Positions 33,060-34,432 of a stretch of DNA of 34,432 nt are shown piece by piece; the stretch's first letter is position 1, and each line of letters begins with the position of its first letter. A program made the translations under genes and the position numbers. The stretch is from a virus, in the IMG/VR virus record IMGVR_UViG_3300007735_000652, positions 1-34,432 of that record; one strand, 5' to 3'. The notes beneath the pieces were generated by a model. The model was not told where the DNA came from, searched no databases, and saw nothing but the letters and a program-made list of their open reading frames with translations.

Positions 33060-33815
33060 TTACAATCCAAGTGCGTGTTGAGCAATTAGAAACTCCTTAA
33101 CTAACCCCGAGCGAATCACATCATCAATACCAAATTCAATTATATCAACAGAAGGCATCGTTCTCAAAATTTTCATAAAATCAATTACACCATTTTTTTC
33201 ATTTGTTTTAATTAAATCTGATTGAGTGGCATCACCACAGAACATAATTTTAGAGTTTTCCCCAACACGAGTTATTATAGAACATAATTCGTGGAAATTT
33301 GCGTTCTGGAATTCATCTACAATCACAATTGAATTATCAAGAGTTGTTCCTCTTAAGAATGAGGTGCTCCAGAACTTAATCGTTTCCTGAGACTTAAGAT
33401 TACCATAGAGCATCTCAAACTCGGCATCAGAAGGCATCTGGAACATATACTTCACCATATTCTTATAAGGAATCTGGTAGATGTCTGATTTGTCCTCATA
33501 AGAACCAGGAAGAAATCCAATCTCTCTGGTGGCAACTAAAGAACGAACCAAATAGATTTTCTCATAAGGAGTTCTTTCATCAAGAACTTCACGAAGAGCA
33601 TTATAAAGAGTAATGAATGTTTTACCGGTTCCTGCACATCCATAGGCAACTACATGTTTACCTTCGGCATATGCATCAAAAAGTTTTCTTTGATTGTCTG
33701 TTAAGGGTTCAATATCTAATAGATATTCATTTCCAAGTGCTTTTTTTCTTTTTGGTTGGCGACCTACAAGATCTGTGCCGGTTTGTTGTTCATTTGCTCT
33801 TTTTCTTCTTGCCAT
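33060..33815 (-). CDS. phoH: PhoH-like ATPase
   Basis: A 251-residue P-loop protein. The Walker A motif GCAGTGKT spans residues 59-66, the Walker B region is SIVIVDEFQNA, and a sensor-like MFCGDATQSD and GVIDFMKIL follow, the typical PhoH order. A basic, probably flexible N-terminus (about 28 residues, RRKRANEQQ, QPKRKKA) precedes the ATPase domain. PhoH-like genes are widespread in marine phages; they belong to the phosphate-stress regulon in E. coli, but an RNA-related role has also been proposed, and the phage function is unsettled. It lies nine bases after the 80-residue gene and is probably read from the late promoters upstream. No pho-box-like element was apparent. Confidence 0.92.
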   Translation of the reverse strand: MARRKRANEQQTGTDLVGRQPKRKKALGNEYLLDIEPLTDNQRKLFDAYAEGKHVVAYGCAGTGKTFITLYNALREVLDERTPYEKIYLVRSLVATREIGFLPGSYEDKSDIYQIPYKNMVKYMFQMPSDAEFEMLYGNLKSQETIKFWSTSFLRGTTLDNSIVIVDEFQNANFHELCSIITRVGENSKIMFCGDATQSDLIKTNEKNGVIDFMKILRTMPSVDIIEFGIDDVIRSGLVKEFLIAQHALGL

Positions 33816-33824
33816 ATTAGTAGT

Positions 33825-34067
33825 TTAGATTTTTTTGACTTTTGACCCAGGAGCCCTGCTTGATTTTTCAAGTACTTCGTTCCATCCAGGTTTTTTCTTC
33901 ACAAGTGTATCCATCCATTCACCAAGTTCTACACCAGAAGCACACCCTTCTGACCAATCTCTTTGCCACTCTGGATGATTTTCATACCATTCAGTGATAT
34001 CATGAACACTCATTTCAATCACCTTTTTTTCACCCGTTTCTTTATTTACAATTGGGAAAGTTGCCAT
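33825..34067 (-). CDS. Small conserved phage protein of unknown function (80 aa)
   Basis: An 80-residue protein: MATFPIVNKETGEKKVIEMS, then VHDITEWYENHPEWQRDW, a Cys-containing SEGCASG, and a basic end, GWNEVLEKSSRAPGSKVKK. The pattern NKETGEKKxIEMS...W.ENP.W....KKPGWNEVL recurs in marine T4-like phages, often described as FmdB-like, but the paired zinc cysteines of FmdB proteins are absent here. The start of the 52-residue protein encoded upstream is weakly similar (TG...F..I.LS..DF..FLKENPGI), so the two may be distant relatives. It is followed nine bases later by phoH; an AATAAATA late promoter lies 24 bases upstream. No function is known to me. Confidence 0.75.
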   Translation of the reverse strand: MATFPIVNKETGEKKVIEMSVHDITEWYENHPEWQRDWSEGCASGVELGEWMDTLVKKKPGWNEVLEKSSRAPGSKVKKI

Positions 34068-34090
34068 TTGATACTAATAATATACAGAGG

Positions 34091-34098
34091 TATTTATT
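34091..34098 (-). promoter_or_regulatory. T4-type late promoter (AATAAATA)
   Basis: Minus-strand AATAAATA overlapping the stop codon of the 52-residue gene, 24 bases upstream of the 80-residue gene. It would serve that gene and phoH. Confidence 0.55.
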
Positions 34099-34252
34099 CA
34101 ATAGTAATGGATGGTGCATCCTCACACTCTACACAATCAATACATTCATCAATACCTGGATTTTCTTTAAGAAACTTTTGAAAATCATTTTCACTTAAAA
34201 TAATTTTGAATATATGTCCAGTCAAATGATCTTTGATGCACCAACTTCTCAT
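34094..34252 (-). CDS. Small CxxCxxC protein (52 aa)
   Basis: A short frame from ATG 34252 to TAA at 34094 encodes 52 residues: MRSWCIKDHLTGHIFKIILS, ENDFQKFLKENPGIDE, then CIDCVECEDAPSITIE. Cys37, Cys40 and Cys43 form a C-x2-C-x2-C cluster, with Cys5 as a possible fourth ligand, which suggests a small metal-binding fold of the zinc-ribbon/FmdB kind. The middle resembles the start of the following 80-residue protein. A full TATAAATA late promoter lies 32 bases upstream; there is no obvious Shine-Dalgarno sequence. The coding call rests on the promoter, the in-frame Cys cluster, the neighbour similarity and the tight fit to flanking genes. Function unknown. Confidence 0.7.
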   Translation of the reverse strand: MRSWCIKDHLTGHIFKIILSENDFQKFLKENPGIDECIDCVECEDAPSITIE

Positions 34253-34283
34253 TTTGTTTTTTTTATTATAATTATTCTACCAC

Positions 34284-34291
34284 TATTTATA
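34284..34291 (-). promoter_or_regulatory. T4-type late promoter (TATAAATA)
   Basis: A full late consensus on the minus strand, extended as TATAAATAGTGG, five bases past the stop of the partial gene at the right edge and 32 bases upstream of the 52-residue gene. Confidence 0.7.
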
Positions 34292-34295
34292 GGAT

Positions 34296-34432
34296 TTAAG
34301 GACTTAAACGAGCTCTATGAAGTCTTTTCGCCTCATAATACTTCCATACATTAGGAGACCATTTTTGAAGTTCAGGAGCAATTGCATCACAAAGAGCCTG
34401 TATTTCCAACTGAGCATCAAGTTTTGAACGAA
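34296..34432 (-). CDS. C-terminal end of an unidentified protein
   Basis: An open minus-strand frame enters from the right edge and ends with TAA at 34296, giving the last 44 residues: SKLDAQLEIQALCDAIAPEL, QKWSPNVWKYYEAKRLHRAR, LSP. It is helical and amphipathic, with a basic end. It is preferred to the competing frame over the same bases because its codons give a plausible helical protein. Too little is present to name it. Confidence 0.55.
   Translation of the reverse strand, partial: RSKLDAQLEIQALCDAIAPELQKWSPNVWKYYEAKRLHRARLSP

Noticed and set aside
1-34432. tRNA genes, CRISPR arrays, insertion sequences, att sites or photosynthesis genes
   Set aside because: None could be recognised; almost every base is in a protein gene and gaps are too short for most of them.

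Overview
The window looks like part of the genome of a marine T4-like myovirus, most probably a cyanophage. It is AT-rich and fully packed. It carries the T4 baseplate hub genes, the T4 replication genes for gp32, gp59 and gp33, a phoH gene, and a gene resembling the cyanobacterial DUF1825 family. Host assignment is inference from this gene content; no photosynthesis gene is present. All identifications come from reading motifs and comparing with remembered family sequences, not from a search.

Layout, left to right. (1) 1-6414, minus strand: the start of an Ig-like fibre gene that runs off the left edge, then a 1945-residue fibre/beta-helix structural protein. (2) 6459-6746, minus: a self-contained unit with a consensus sigma70 promoter, a 60-residue gene and an intrinsic terminator, set between late structural genes. 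(3) 6743-14728, minus: five structural genes. Two are paralogues, one looks like a spike or beta-prism protein, and one is a 1656-residue protein with an internally duplicated DUF5648/PA14-like module. (4) 14773-25479, minus: the tail hub set gp5, gp27, two tape-measure-like proteins (one with cell-wall hydrolase domains), a tiny gp51, gp26 and a gp54-like tube initiator. (5) 25529-28554, plus: gp4, an unrecognised gene, gp48 and gp53. (6) 28551-34432, minus: a GIY-YIG homing endonuclease, gp32, a DUF1825-like gene, gp59, gp33, a RecB-like exonuclease, a second GIY-YIG endonuclease, phoH, two small conserved genes and the end of a further gene.

Regulation is legible. Structural genes, both homing endonucleases and the phoH group follow T4-type late promoters (TATAAATA and variants), often overlapping the upstream stop codon. 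Three host-type promoters with 17-bp spacers precede the exonuclease-gp33-gp59-DUF1825 operon, gp32 and the isolated 60-residue gene. This fits early expression of replication functions and late expression of virion parts.

All stretches over about 50 bases that lack a gene are short and hold promoters or terminators. I saw no tRNA, CRISPR array, insertion sequence or integration site. I found no wholly new system. The most interesting points are the promoter-gene-terminator cassette, the early promoter embedded in a homing endonuclease gene, loss of the gp32 zinc cysteines, redistribution of gp5 functions over separate genes, and the long in-frame repeat in the 1656-residue protein.
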